A DNA stretch of 64,000 nucleotides from Campylobacter ureolyticus ACS-301-V-Sch3b (GTDB lineage Bacteria; Campylobacterota; Campylobacteria; Campylobacterales; Campylobacteraceae): positions 195,667-259,666 of the forward strand of contig NZ_KE340327.1 in the NCBI RefSeq assembly GCF_000413435.1. Reading direction: 5' to 3'. This document shows positions 8,052 to 17,698 of this stretch, piece after piece (positions within the stretch are counted from its first letter, which is position 1; every line of letters begins with the position of its first letter). The notes below the pieces were generated by a model. The model was not told where the DNA came from, ran no database searches, and saw only the letters and a program-made list of their open reading frames with translations. Made by a program: the position numbers and the translations under genes.

Positions 8052-8861
8052 TTAGTTCCTATCCAATGTTATTCGAAAGCAAGCTCCTTTGCCTGCATCA
8101 ATTACTTCTAATTTACCATTATTCCTTTGAACAGCTTCTCCCGCTATAGCTAATCCTAGTCCAGTTCCGTTATCTTCAATAACTCTTTTTTTAGCAGAAT
8201 ATCCTGGAGTAAAAATAATATCATCTACTAAATCATCAGTTGAAACTCCTAGTCCATTATCTGATATTTCGATAAATACTTTATCATCTTTATCAAAAAT
8301 TGAAACTTCAATATTCATAGTAGCTTCACCCGTATACTTAACCCAAAATATTGCATTTTCAATAATATTTGTTAAAGCCATATATAAATCTTCTTCTATT
8401 ATATTAATATGAAATTCATCAGATGATGTAAATTCCATTTTAATTCCTTCGTCATCTGATACTTCTTGGAAAAGTTCTAATACATTCTTGATTAGATTAT
8501 TCAAGTTTGTTTTTTTACGTCTTCCTCTCTTATTAGATGCAAGCGGATCAAGGCGATTAAAAAATACACTTAGTCTTTTAGCTTCTGCACTTAATTTTTG
8601 CATGTCTTTCGATAGTTTTTCATAACTATATTTTCCTAACTCATCACTTTGATATGAATTTTTTAAATACTCCTCTATTGATGGAATTTTATTCGTATAC
8701 CAAGATAAAGGCTTTCTGCCCTCGTGTAAAACTACACTAATAACATTCCCCAGAGTAGTGTGTTTTTGATAAATAGCAATCGTTTCTTTGACTTCTAAAA
8801 AATCCTCTTCTTTTTCTTTTTCTAAATTTATAATTTCTTGGCTTACTTCTTTATTAATAAT
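8052..8861 (-). pseudogene. Histidine-kinase half of a split GHKL ATPase-kinase gene
   Basis: This frame is open from 8861 to the stop at 8052 (269 codons) but has no ATG before 8603. The codons upstream of 8603 are clearly coding: a charged helix, then the phospho-acceptor box SVVLHEGRKPLSWY with His at 8726-8724. The catalytic domain follows with N-box MALTNIIENAIFWV, G1 DNGLGVS, and G2 NGTGLGLAIAG. Starting at ATG 8603 would remove the histidine. I therefore read it as the C-terminal part of the gene at 8843-10216, separated by a one-base deletion near 8843-8863; adding one base joins the two into a protein of about 725 residues. As it stands, the kinase could be made only by frameshifting or a non-ATG start. 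Confidence 0.75.
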
Positions 8862-10216
8862 TTAAAAATTTCTTCTTGCTTCTCTGGACTTTTCTTCAAT
8901 TGTTTTCTTGTTTTTTCAATTGATTTCTCTACATTTAACTTCACATTGCTAAAATCAAATAGTTTTTCCAAAGGTTTATCTTTCTTTTTAGGCTTGTTAT
9001 CTCGTCTATACTTAAATCTTTCTTTTTCTAAAATACTTAATGCAAAATTAGCAATTTTCTGTAATGTCCAATAGCTATCATTTTCATAAAGTCCATCTCT
9101 TGCGCTTTTTTCTTTTAACCCAGACTTTTCTTCATCTTCAATGCTAATTCGACCATTAATCTGTTCCGAACCTATTGATAAACTAGGATTTTGAACACGC
9201 TGAGCATCTAAGTTTAACCAATCATATCCTTGGTCTCCATAAGGTCTAATTCTAAATCCATTTCTATATATACTAATACCTGACTGCTCCTTTAAAATAT
9301 TCCTTATATCAGTTTTCGTATATCTTGCATCCTGTGTATTATTAATGAAGTTAGTAATTATTTCTATCCCTTCTGGATCCTTATCATAAACCCTATAATC
9401 AATCTTAACTTTACCGCATTTTTTTAACCTTTCTTTCAAAAATATATCAATTTGTCCATCAATAATCTTTTCTTCATCTAAGTAATAATTAAAATATTTT
9501 AATTCATAAGAAAAATCTTTATTTATCACACCAACTAACCTATAATGGCATGTGTCATAAAATTCGACTGGCTCTATCACTTTGCAAACATTTTTATTCA
9601 AATCATCAAAAAAGTTTTCATAGCAAACTTCTATATTGAAATCTGTTTTATCGTATAAAAGTCGTGAAAGTTCTATTTCAATTTTTTTTGTATCTTCATC
9701 TGATATCTTTTCAGATAAATCATTCCCAATCTCATTTGTAATATACAAAATAGTTCCTGATCCTTCATTAGTTTTCTCAGTTTCAATATAAACAGGAATA
9801 TCAGACAACTTTTTATTAGTATTAAAATCACTCCAGTTAAAAAAAGCTATAGTTCGTATTCCATTATTTACAGTTGATAATTTTAATTTATTACCTAATA
9901 ATGAAACAGCATATCGACCTATACCCTTTTTTCCCTGATATATTCTGCCTTTTGGACTGGTCTTCTTTCTTAATTTGTAATCAGTAGATGGAACCATCCA
10001 AGTTCCGATAACTGTATCTTTCGACATTCCATGACCATCATCTTTCACAATGATTTCTAATGAATCTTTATTTTTCCTATATGTTATTATCACATTTGTT
10101 GCATCAGCATCATAGGCATTTTTTACCAATTCAACTATAGCTGCTGGTAAATCTTTAATTAAATCTTTACCGATAGACATAATTAATCTTCCAGTAGGTT
10201 CAAAATAACTCTTCAC
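8843..10216 (-). CDS. MORC-like GHKL ATPase, N-terminal half of a split ATPase-histidine kinase
   Basis: A 457-residue protein from GTG at 10216, chosen because GGAGGAG lies 6 bases upstream; an earlier in-frame GTG has no such site. It is a Hsp90/MutL/MORC-type GHKL ATPase: N-box IVELVKNAYDADA (residues 28-39, Glu29 and Asn33), G1 motif DDGHGM (59-64), and G2 GKKGIGRYAVSLLG (95-108). An S5-like middle region and a lysine-rich C-terminal helix follow. It ends at 8843, but the next frame continues with a coiled coil and a full histidine kinase, so the original product was probably one chain with two GHKL modules. MORC-like ATPases are known near bacterial restriction genes and are thought to reshape DNA. 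With the receiver and methyltransferase it forms the core of a candidate defence cassette. Confidence 0.82.
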   Translation of the reverse strand: MKSYFEPTGRLIMSIGKDLIKDLPAAIVELVKNAYDADATNVIITYRKNKDSLEIIVKDDGHGMSKDTVIGTWMVPSTDYKLRKKTSPKGRIYQGKKGIGRYAVSLLGNKLKLSTVNNGIRTIAFFNWSDFNTNKKLSDIPVYIETEKTNEGSGTILYITNEIGNDLSEKISDEDTKKIEIELSRLLYDKTDFNIEVCYENFFDDLNKNVCKVIEPVEFYDTCHYRLVGVINKDFSYELKYFNYYLDEEKIIDGQIDIFLKERLKKCGKVKIDYRVYDKDPEGIEIITNFINNTQDARYTKTDIRNILKEQSGISIYRNGFRIRPYGDQGYDWLNLDAQRVQNPSLSIGSEQINGRISIEDEEKSGLKEKSARDGLYENDSYWTLQKIANFALSILEKERFKYRRDNKPKKKDKPLEKLFDFSNVKLNVEKSIEKTRKQLKKSPEKQEEIFKLLIKK

Positions 10217-10240
10217 TTTTATCTCCTCCAATAAATACAC

Positions 10241-10531
10241 TTAAATTCCATAATCACTACTTTCTTCTGTAACCATCTTAGAATAATACAAATTACTTAA
10301 AAAAATAGATTTTCTATCTAGCTTATTGTCATTTATTAATTTATAATATTTATTGTTACTAATATTGTCTATATAGTAATAGTCAATCTTATCAATAATG
10401 CTTGCAAAGTCTAGATAACTTATAGAGGCATTGCTACCATAAATTAAATTTAAACTACCAAAGTCAATCAGGTTATTTGTATATTTTTCAAAAACTCCAA
10501 CATTTTTTATTTCTTTTATTTTTTTTAACAT
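10241..10531 (-). pseudogene. N-terminal fragment of an AAA_13 (RloC/PrrC-like) ATPase with destroyed Walker A
   Basis: A 96-residue frame with AAGGAA before its ATG. The start, MLKKIKEIKNVGVFEKY followed by LNLIYGSNAS, matches the N-terminus of AAA_13 ATPases (MIKKI..IKNIGIF...NLIYG.NGSGKTT), a group that includes the anticodon nucleases PrrC and RloC that guard restriction systems. Where GxGKT should follow, the sequence reads NASISYLDF, so the P-loop is lost and the protein cannot bind ATP in the usual way. The C-terminus LSNLYYSKMVTEESSDYGI is unrelated to the expected next segment, which suggests an internal deletion. It is the first gene of the minus-strand cassette, so it may persist as a leader, or it may have been repurposed. 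A full-length relative would have been several hundred residues. Confidence 0.55.
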
Positions 10532-10565
10532 TAACTATTCCTTTTTACATTATCATACTGTAAAT

Positions 10566-11663
10566 TTATTTATATTTTTTAAGTATGACTATACTCTCCA
10601 CATGTTTTGTATGTGGAAATTGATCAAATAGTGCAAATTTGACAACTTTATGAGTTTTGCAAATTTCATCTAAATTTTCTTTTAAAGTCAGGGGATTGCA
10701 AGAGACATAGATGATATTTTCATAGTTTTTTATAAATCTCACAACCTCTTTGCTAAGTCCAGCGCGAGGTGGATCAACCAAAATATGACTGATATCAAAA
10801 TCGTTTAAATTTATATCTTTTAGTCTATTAAAACTTACTCCATTAAACGCACTCATCAAGTCATCACTATCCATTCGCAAAAACTCAATGTTTAAAGCGC
10901 CGTTTAACTCGCAGTTTTTAAGTGCGTTTTTTATGGCATTTTTGCTAATTTCATTTGCCAAGACGGCTCTAAATTTAAAGCTTAAAGGGATTGTAAAATT
11001 GCCATATCCACAATACATCTCTAAGAGGTCTTTTGGTCTATCAATGTTTTTTAAAACCCAGCTTATCATCTGTTCATTTACGCTTTTGTTTGGCTGGATA
11101 AAGGCACCACTTTCAAATGTGTATTTAAACTCACGACCATTTATAAGCAAGCTTTCGTTTAAATTTTCACTTCCAAAAACAAGCTTTTTGCCCCTACTTC
11201 TTGCTATCAAATTTACGCCTAAATTTTGACTTAAATTTAAAAGCTCATTTTGAATTTCTAAAATATTTCTGTGATATAACAAAATCACTAAAATATCATT
11301 TTTAGTTGCAATAAACTCAGCTCCAAAGACTTTAAATTTCAGTTTATCGCTATTTTTTAACTCATTTAAAAGATGTGGCATTAAATTTGCTATTTTACTA
11401 TCAACTTTTAGGCACTCATCTATCTTTAAATGCCTTTGTTTTGTGCCATTCATCGTATAAAAAAGGTCGTTTTTTTCGTGATAAAGCCCAAACTCAGCTC
11501 TTATCCTATAGCCTGTTTTTGATGAACCAAAAAACTCAAAATCGCCGCTGTAAATTTGACCAAAAAGTTCTTTTATAAACTCTTTTTTATATGAAATTTG
11601 CTCATAATAGGGCAAGTTTAAAGTACAACTTCCACACTCACCTAAATGCTTGCAAAATCCCAC
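10566..11663 (-). CDS. trmA: tRNA (uracil-5-)-methyltransferase
   Basis: SAM-dependent enzyme that makes 5-methyluridine at position 54 of the tRNA T-loop; 365 residues, as usual for TrmA. The N-terminus has CKHLGECGSCTL, a short cysteine cluster. The SAM site reads LLEMYCGYGNFTIPL, then ILVDPPRAGL, the catalytic cysteine in YVSCNPLTL and the proton-abstracting glutamate in QFPHTKHVESIVIL. The start is GTG at 11663, overlapping the last base of the upstream SDR stop (TAG/GTG), so translation is coupled. It is the first backbone gene on this side of the accessory island; its stop lies 35 bases from the AAA fragment start. Confidence 0.93.
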   Translation of the reverse strand: MGFCKHLGECGSCTLNLPYYEQISYKKEFIKELFGQIYSGDFEFFGSSKTGYRIRAEFGLYHEKNDLFYTMNGTKQRHLKIDECLKVDSKIANLMPHLLNELKNSDKLKFKVFGAEFIATKNDILVILLYHRNILEIQNELLNLSQNLGVNLIARSRGKKLVFGSENLNESLLINGREFKYTFESGAFIQPNKSVNEQMISWVLKNIDRPKDLLEMYCGYGNFTIPLSFKFRAVLANEISKNAIKNALKNCELNGALNIEFLRMDSDDLMSAFNGVSFNRLKDINLNDFDISHILVDPPRAGLSKEVVRFIKNYENIIYVSCNPLTLKENLDEICKTHKVVKFALFDQFPHTKHVESIVILKKYK

Positions 11664-12418
11664 TAATTAACTCTTTCATGGAAAAATCCAGCCCAAGTTT
11701 GGGTTGTCGCCATAACTTCAAGAGAGTTGATATTGACATTTTTTGGCAAAATTGCACAACTATAGATAATCTCGGCGATATTTTCAGCTGTTATAAACTC
11801 GGTATTTTCATAGACTTTATCGGCTTTTTCTTTGTCGCCTTTGAATCTAACAAGGCTAAACTCAGTCTTGCAAAGTCCAGGCTCGATGTTTGTCACTCTT
11901 ATGCCGCTTCCTCTTATATCATTTCTTAAATTAAGACTAAATTGCTTAATAAATGCTTTTGTGCCACCATAAACGTTTGAGCCTTGATAGCTCCAGTTTC
12001 CAGCAACAGAGCCGATGTTGAAAATATATCCACCTTTATTAATAAGCGGTAAAACCGCCTTTGTAACATATAAAACACCTTTTATGTTTGTATCAACCAT
12101 AGTTTCTAGATTGTCTAAATTTGCATCGCCAAATTTATCTTGTCCAAGAGCCAAACCTGCATTATTTACTAAAATATCGATGTTTTTAAACTCTTTTGGC
12201 AAGTTTTCAATGCTTTCAAAAATAGCTTTTTTATCCCTAACATCAGCACAAATCGTGTGAGCTTTTACGCCAAATTTAGCAATACTATCTTTTAGACTAT
12301 CAAGTCTTTCTTTCCTTCTTGCAAGTAAAATAGTGTTATAGCCATTTTTTGCAAAAAGCAAAGCTGTTGCTTCACCAAATCCAGATGTTGCGCCTGTTAT
12401 TAGTATATTTTTATTCAT
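11663..12418 (-). CDS. Short-chain dehydrogenase/reductase, YdfG-like
   Basis: NAD(P)-dependent oxidoreductase, 251 residues. Rossmann motif TGATSGFG at residues 8-15, with LLARRKERL after the second strand suggesting NADP preference. The NNAG motif (VNNAGLALG), catalytic serine in IGSVAG and the YxxxK pair in YGGTK are all present. Overall similarity is to the YdfG group, which acts on 3-hydroxy acids such as serine or on malonic semialdehyde; the substrate here is not determined. Its ATG overlaps the end of the ankyrin gene by 8 bases and has TAGGAG 6 bases upstream, so the ankyrin gene, this gene and trmA form one operon. Confidence 0.88.
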   Translation of the reverse strand: MNKNILITGATSGFGEATALLFAKNGYNTILLARRKERLDSLKDSIAKFGVKAHTICADVRDKKAIFESIENLPKEFKNIDILVNNAGLALGQDKFGDANLDNLETMVDTNIKGVLYVTKAVLPLINKGGYIFNIGSVAGNWSYQGSNVYGGTKAFIKQFSLNLRNDIRGSGIRVTNIEPGLCKTEFSLVRFKGDKEKADKVYENTEFITAENIAEIIYSCAILPKNVNINSLEVMATTQTWAGFFHERVN

Positions 12419-13613
12419 AATATTCTCCTAAAAAGTTATGTCTTTTAAGTCCTAAACTCTCCAAATATTTTAAAACTTCCAAGTCATTATTTTGCAGTGC
12501 AAAATCAGCTGCATTATAGCCCATATCATCAACTTCATTTATATTTGCACCATTTTGGATTAAAAGTTTGACAATATTTAAATTTGAATACTTTGCAGCG
12601 TGCATTAATAAGCTTTTTGAAGTGTGATTTAACGCACAAAGCTTAAACGGTAAAGATCCACTTGAACTAAGTGCTATTTTTTCATAATTTGAAATAATTT
12701 TTGCATTTACATCTGCACCATTTCGAATTAAAAAAGCAACTAGCTTTTCATCATTTAATTCGCAAGCATAAAAAATTGGTGTTTTTCCAAAACTATTTTT
12801 ATAATTTATCATAGCGCCGTTTTTAAGTAAAAATTTTAAAATATCATAGTTTTTTAATGCGTAAAAAAGAGTATTTTCATGTCCAAAATTTAAATTTGCA
12901 CCCCAATTTATTAAAGTTTGTATAAATTCTTTATCTTTATTAAGCAAAATAGAAGTTTTTAATGCGTTTGTAAGTTCTATTTCGGTTGGCTTATAAGTGT
13001 AGAGATGATTAATTAGTAAATTTATATCAAATTTTGTATTTAATAAAGATTTATTTAGCATATCGATTTGATAGCTTTTAACACTTCCAACAGCTGCTTT
13101 TAAATACTCATTAGCCACACGTGAGGCATAAAATATCGCACTTCCTTCATCATAACCTAAATCATCTTTATAATAATCCACAAGCATTGGAACAGCTACT
13201 TGATAAAGGGAGTTAAAAAGATTAAATTTTTCATAATTATCAAAACTTTGTAAAGCCCAAATTTGAAAATATTCCCTATTTTTATTTACTTCTAAATCGC
13301 TTGAATTTGCATCTTTTAAAGTAGTTTTATAAATTTCAGGTGTAAATAAAGCCTTATAAATAACAAATTGAAAATTTTGCCAAAAATTTATAGCTTCACT
13401 TCCATCACAATCAATGTCAAGCCCTCTAATTTTAGCACTTACTTCTCTTAATGGCTCCAAAGATTTAGCCATATAAAAGCAGTTTTCATCTTTTAAAAAA
13501 AAATCTTTATTTGAGCTATCTAAGAAAAATTCGTTTGGATTTTTTTTGATCTCATCGCAAATATTTGCATAAGAAAAAATACAAAAAATAGCAAATATTA
13601 AAATTTTTTTCAT
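12411..13613 (-). CDS. Exported ankyrin-repeat protein
   Basis: A 400-residue protein with an N-terminal signal peptide (MKKILIFAIFCIFSYANIC). The first half after the signal is not recognised; it holds several cysteines and many aromatic residues. From about residue 210 ankyrin-type repeats follow. The clearest are GKTPIFYACELNDEKLVAFL with IRNGADVNAKI, then SLLMHAAKYSNLNIVKLLIQ with NGANINEVDDMG, then the last repeat ending near ESLGLKRHNF. Ankyrin domains bind other proteins. In Campylobacter a periplasmic ankyrin protein (AnkB-type) supports catalase, but the order here (upstream of an SDR and trmA) gives no clear partner. It is separated from acnB by a strong terminator hairpin, so it has its own promoter or is read at low level from acnB. 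Confidence 0.84.
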   Translation of the reverse strand: MKKILIFAIFCIFSYANICDEIKKNPNEFFLDSSNKDFFLKDENCFYMAKSLEPLREVSAKIRGLDIDCDGSEAINFWQNFQFVIYKALFTPEIYKTTLKDANSSDLEVNKNREYFQIWALQSFDNYEKFNLFNSLYQVAVPMLVDYYKDDLGYDEGSAIFYASRVANEYLKAAVGSVKSYQIDMLNKSLLNTKFDINLLINHLYTYKPTEIELTNALKTSILLNKDKEFIQTLINWGANLNFGHENTLFYALKNYDILKFLLKNGAMINYKNSFGKTPIFYACELNDEKLVAFLIRNGADVNAKIISNYEKIALSSSGSLPFKLCALNHTSKSLLMHAAKYSNLNIVKLLIQNGANINEVDDMGYNAADFALQNNDLEVLKYLESLGLKRHNFLGEYYE

Positions 13614-13639
13614 AAAAACTCCAAATCTAAGATATATAA

Positions 13640-13671
13640 TTTTACCTAAATTTAGCGAAATTTAGGTAAAA
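13640..13671 (-). terminator. Terminator hairpin after acnB
   Basis: TTTTACCTAAATTT and AAATTTAGGTAAAA form a perfect 14-bp stem with a four-base loop (AGCG), 8 bases past the acnB stop on the minus strand, followed by an AT-rich but not pure T tail. It lies between acnB and the ankyrin gene start at 13613. Confidence 0.7.
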
Positions 13672-13678
13672 AGTTACT

Positions 13679-16231
13679 TTAAAGTTTAAAATTTTCTTCT
13701 TCATTGAAGTTTAAATATTTATAAATTGATTTTTCTTTTCCTGCAAGTTTTTTTGGTACAATTTGCATATACTCTTTAACGCTTGGTATTCTTCCAAGGA
13801 TTGCACAAACCGCAGCTAATTCAGCACTTCCAAGATATACTTTTGCTCCCATTCCCATTCTGTTATCGAAATTTCTAGTAGAAGTTGAAAAAACTACCGC
13901 ACCATCTTTAACTCTTGCTTGGTTTCCCATACAAAGACTACAACCTGGAATTTCAGTTCTAGCTCCTGCTGCTGTATAAAGTGAGTAATATCCCTCTTCT
14001 TTTAGTGTTTTTTCATCCATTTTTGTTGGTGGAACGATCCAAAGTCTAGTTGGAATTTGGCCCTCGCCTTTTAAAATTTCTCCCAAAGCTCTGTAATGAC
14101 CGATATTAGTCATACAACTTCCTACAAAAACCTCATCTATATTATAAACTCTATTTTTATCGGCTAAAATTTCACTTATTGTAGCCACATCATCAGGATC
14201 ATTTGGGCAAGCTAAAATTGGCTCATTTACTTCATCCAAATTAATCTCTAAAATTTCATCATACGAAGCGTCTTTATCAGCCCTTAAAAGGGTAGGATTT
14301 TCAAGCCATTTAAGCATTTTTTCTTTTCTTCTTGAAAGTGTAGTTTTACTTTCATAACCAGCCTCTATCATCGCATCTATCAAGCTTACATTTGATTTTA
14401 TATATTCTTTAACTGGCTCAATATCCAAATTTACAACACAAGCTGCTGCACTTCTTTCAGCGCTTGCATCACTTAATTCAAAAGCTTGTTCGACTTTTAA
14501 ATTTTCAAGTCCTTCTATTTCTATAATTTTTCCAGCAAAAATATTTTTCTTATTTTTTTTATCTACTGTTAAAAGTCCTTTTTTTATGGCTGCGTATGGA
14601 ATTACATTTACTAAATCCCTTAAAGTAATACCATCTTTTAATTTTCCTTTAAACCTAACTAAAACTGATTTTGGAACATTTAAAGGCATTTTTCCAGTAA
14701 CTGCTGCAAATGCCACAAGCCCACTTCCTGCTGGAAAGCTAATTCCAATTGGAAATCTTGTGTGTGAGTCAGCTCCTGTGCCAACACTATCTGGTAAAAC
14801 CATTCTATTAAGCCATGAATGAATTACTCCATCGCCTGGCTTTAAAGCCACTCCGCCACGACTACTCATAAATTTAGGTAAAGTTTTATGAGTTATGGTA
14901 TCGCTTGGTTTTGGATATGCTGCTGTATGACAAAAACTTTGAAGAACAAAATCAGCTCCAAAACCTAAACTAGCAAGTTCTTTTATCTCATCTTTTGTCA
15001 TAGGTCCTGTAGTATCTTGACTTCCAACTGTTAGAGTGGTTGGTTCTATATACATTCCAGGAACAACACTTTCTAAATTACAGGCTTTTGCTAATATTTT
15101 TTGAGCCAAAGTTTGACCAAATTTATTTGATTTTGGTTGTATGGGTTTTATAAAAATATCTTCTTTTGGCATATTTAAAAACTCGCGTGATTTCTCACAA
15201 AGTCCTTTATAAATAATAAGTGGTATTCTTCCACCTGCTCTAACCTCGTCAAAAATAGTATTTGGGCTTAGGCTAAATTTAGCGACAACTTTTCCATCTT
15301 TTTTTATCTCTCCATCGTATGGATAAATTTCTATCTCATCACCTGTTTCTAAGCTAGTTACATCAGTTACTATTGGCATTGCGCCGCTGTCTTGGGCAGT
15401 ATTATAAAAAATAGGAGCTATTGTTGAGCCGATAATAATCCCACCTGTTTTTTTATTAGGCACGGCATTAATATCTTTTCCAATATGCCACTGAAGAGAG
15501 TTTATACCACTTTTTCTACTGCTACCAGTTCCTACAACATCTCCAACATAGGCGATATCTTTACCAATTTTTTTTAACTCATTTATTTTTTCAATACTTC
15601 CAGGAAGTCTTCTTACAAGCATTGCATTTGCATGAAGTGGGATATCACTTCTTGTAAAAGCTTCACTTGCTGGACTTAAATCATCTGTATTTGTCTCACC
15701 AGGAACTTTAAAAACAATAGCTTCAATTTTTTTAGGAATTTCAGATTTTTTTAAAAACCATTTAGCATTTGCATAAGACTCAATTACGCTTTTGGCAAAT
15801 ACATTGCCATGCTTTGCCAAATCCATAATATCATTAAAATAATCATGTAAAAATATGGTATTTCCTAATGCTTTAGCTGCAGCTTTTGCTATCTCTTCAT
15901 CATTAGATTTTAAACATTTTATTAAAACAACAACATTATATCCACCAAGCATGGTCTCAAGTATATTAATTGCATCAAATTTTGTAATTCCATTAATTTT
16001 TAAATCATGATTTATAATTTCATTTAAAAATTCAGCTTTTATCTTAGCCGCTTCATCAACACCAGGATTTACTCTATTTTTTAAAATTTGTATTAATTTA
16101 TCTTGATTTTTATCACCATTTTTTAAAGAATTAATTAAATCTTTTATCTCTTCTACATTTAAAGCAAGTGGTGGAACACCGAGAACACTTCTCTCATCGG
16201 CGTGTTTTTTATATTTGGTTAAAAAATCCAT
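13679..16231 (-). CDS. acnB: Aconitate hydratase B
   Basis: Bifunctional aconitase/2-methylisocitrate dehydratase of the TCA cycle; 850 residues, typical for AcnB. The N-terminal HEAT-like helical domain (about 1-155) is followed by the swivel domain, which in AcnB precedes the catalytic domains ([14 protein letters not shown] near 180). The [4Fe-4S] ligands are seen in [22 protein letters not shown] and [13 protein letters not shown]. The start ATG at 16231 has an AAAGGAT site. It diverges from ogt across a 93-base gap and ends at a strong hairpin. Epsilonproteobacteria generally rely on AcnB as their only aconitase. Confidence 0.97.
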   Translation of the reverse strand: MDFLTKYKKHADERSVLGVPPLALNVEEIKDLINSLKNGDKNQDKLIQILKNRVNPGVDEAAKIKAEFLNEIINHDLKINGITKFDAINILETMLGGYNVVVLIKCLKSNDEEIAKAAAKALGNTIFLHDYFNDIMDLAKHGNVFAKSVIESYANAKWFLKKSEIPKKIEAIVFKVPGETNTDDLSPASEAFTRSDIPLHANAMLVRRLPGSIEKINELKKIGKDIAYVGDVVGTGSSRKSGINSLQWHIGKDINAVPNKKTGGIIIGSTIAPIFYNTAQDSGAMPIVTDVTSLETGDEIEIYPYDGEIKKDGKVVAKFSLSPNTIFDEVRAGGRIPLIIYKGLCEKSREFLNMPKEDIFIKPIQPKSNKFGQTLAQKILAKACNLESVVPGMYIEPTTLTVGSQDTTGPMTKDEIKELASLGFGADFVLQSFCHTAAYPKPSDTITHKTLPKFMSSRGGVALKPGDGVIHSWLNRMVLPDSVGTGADSHTRFPIGISFPAGSGLVAFAAVTGKMPLNVPKSVLVRFKGKLKDGITLRDLVNVIPYAAIKKGLLTVDKKNKKNIFAGKIIEIEGLENLKVEQAFELSDASAERSAAACVVNLDIEPVKEYIKSNVSLIDAMIEAGYESKTTLSRRKEKMLKWLENPTLLRADKDASYDEILEINLDEVNEPILACPNDPDDVATISEILADKNRVYNIDEVFVGSCMTNIGHYRALGEILKGEGQIPTRLWIVPPTKMDEKTLKEEGYYSLYTAAGARTEIPGCSLCMGNQARVKDGAVVFSTSTRNFDNRMGMGAKVYLGSAELAAVCAILGRIPSVKEYMQIVPKKLAGKEKSIYKYLNFNEEENFKL

Positions 16232-16324
16232 ATTTATCCTTTTTAAAAATTAATTTTCCATATTTTCTTGTAATTGTAGCAAATTTAATATAATATAGTT
16301 ATAAATAAATTTTTAAGGATAAAA

Positions 16325-16774
16325 GTGCAAAAAGTATATTTTAGAGCTGGTTTTATAAATTTAGAAATTTATGGTGATAACAATGGAATAAGTGAAATAA
16401 AATTTGTTAATTTTTATAAAAATTTATCAACAAATGATGAGAATTTAAAACTTTGTATAGATGAGTTAAGCAGATATTTTAAAGGAGAGCTTAAAAGTTT
16501 TAGCGTTAAGTTAAATATAATTGGAACTGAGTTTGAAAAAAATGTATATAATGCACTTTTAAAAATCCCTTATGGTCAAGTTAGAACATACAAAGAAATT
16601 GCTAAGTCTATAAATCACCCAAAAGCTTATCGTGCAGTTGGAAATGCAAACTCTAAAAATAAAATTCCTATTATAATTCCTTGTCATAGAGTTGTATCAA
16701 ATAGTGGAATTGGTGGATATACGGGTGGAATTAGCATAAAGACAAATCTTTTAAAAATAGAGAAATATTTATAA
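16325..16774 (+). CDS. ogt: Methylated-DNA--protein-cysteine S-methyltransferase
   Basis: Suicide repair protein that transfers the alkyl group from O6-alkylguanine to its own cysteine. It has 149 residues, short but complete. The active site IIIPCHRVV carries the acceptor cysteine, and the DNA-binding helix segment lies in YGQVRTYKEIAKSI followed by RAVGNANSKN. The N-terminal domain is small and divergent, and there is no Ada-type regulatory domain. The start is GTG with AAGGAT 6 bases upstream, and a TATAAT box lies about 30 bases before it in the gap shared with acnB. Confidence 0.93.
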   Translation: MQKVYFRAGFINLEIYGDNNGISEIKFVNFYKNLSTNDENLKLCIDELSRYFKGELKSFSVKLNIIGTEFEKNVYNALLKIPYGQVRTYKEIAKSINHPKAYRAVGNANSKNKIPIIIPCHRVVSNSGIGGYTGGISIKTNLLKIEKYL

Positions 16775-16877
16775 ATTTTATATATTATAACCATTTAATT
16801 AATTTTATTAAATTTACCTAACATTAACCATTTTTGCCATATACTTTGTTTTAGATTTTTTTAGAAAGGATGTTTTT

Positions 16878-17696
16878 ATGAAGAGAATATTTTTTATTAT
16901 TTTGTTTGGTTTTTGTGCTTTATTCGCAAGAAATCTAGAAGAAATCAAATCTTCAAATGAGATAAAAATAGGCGTTAGAACTGATTTTCCACCATTTAGC
17001 CAAATAAAAGATGGTGAATTTACTGGTTTTGAAGTTGAACTTGCAAAAGCCATAGGAAATAAAATATTAGACAATAAAGGCAAAGTTGTATTAGTCGGAG
17101 TTCAGGCAAAAGATAGAATTCCAATGCTTAAAAATGATCAAATCGACTTAATGGTAGCAAACTTTACAATGACAGATGAAAGAAAAAAAGCAGTTGATTT
17201 TTCATTCCCCTACTTACTAGACTTTATGGGAATTTTAGCCCCAAGCAATTCACATTTAAATAAACTTTCAAGCTTCAATGGTAAAAAACTTTTAGTTATT
17301 CCAGGAACTACCTCAGATGAGTTTTTAAAAGACAACAAAACTAAATTTAAAAACATTGAAGTAGTTAGCTGTGAAAACCTATATGATTGCTTAACAAAAC
17401 TTAAAAACAATGAAGGTGATGGATATTTTCACACAGTATTTTCACTAGCAAACATAGCTGTTATAGATAATACATTTACTATAACAAATAAAGCTGTTGG
17501 ACATCCTGACTATATAGCTTGCGGTATAAAAAAAGGTAATTCATCTCTTTTGAATGCAGTAAATAACGCAATCGTAGAACTAAGCAAAGAAAATTTCTTT
17601 ACAAAAGCTTATGATGAGACTTTTAAGATTCATTATAAAGGAACAATTGATAAAAAGTATTTCTTAGTAGATGATATTTATAGAGTTTTTGGTTAA
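16878..17696 (+). CDS. PEB1-like periplasmic amino-acid-binding protein
   Basis: Solute-binding component of a polar amino-acid ABC importer, 272 residues. The signal peptide is MKRIFFIILFGFCALFA, with no lipobox. The family pattern follows: IKIGVRTDFPPFSQ, then FTGFEVELAKAIG, the signature of family 3 binding proteins, and KAVDFSFPYLLD. It resembles C. jejuni PEB1 (aspartate/glutamate binding, also an adhesin), but ligand specificity cannot be told from sequence. No permease or ATPase gene is next to it, so it is an orphan binding protein or works with a transporter encoded elsewhere. AGAAAGGAT precedes the ATG. It converges on copA, and the two share a hairpin. Confidence 0.86.
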   Translation: MKRIFFIILFGFCALFARNLEEIKSSNEIKIGVRTDFPPFSQIKDGEFTGFEVELAKAIGNKILDNKGKVVLVGVQAKDRIPMLKNDQIDLMVANFTMTDERKKAVDFSFPYLLDFMGILAPSNSHLNKLSSFNGKKLLVIPGTTSDEFLKDNKTKFKNIEVVSCENLYDCLTKLKNNEGDGYFHTVFSLANIAVIDNTFTITNKAVGHPDYIACGIKKGNSSLLNAVNNAIVELSKENFFTKAYDETFKIHYKGTIDKKYFLVDDIYRVFG

Positions 17697-17698
17697 AA

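Noticed and set aside
8052..8603. A separate 183-residue ATPase starting at ATG 8603
   Set aside because: The coding pattern, including the phospho-acceptor histidine, extends upstream to 8861, so this ATG is internal.
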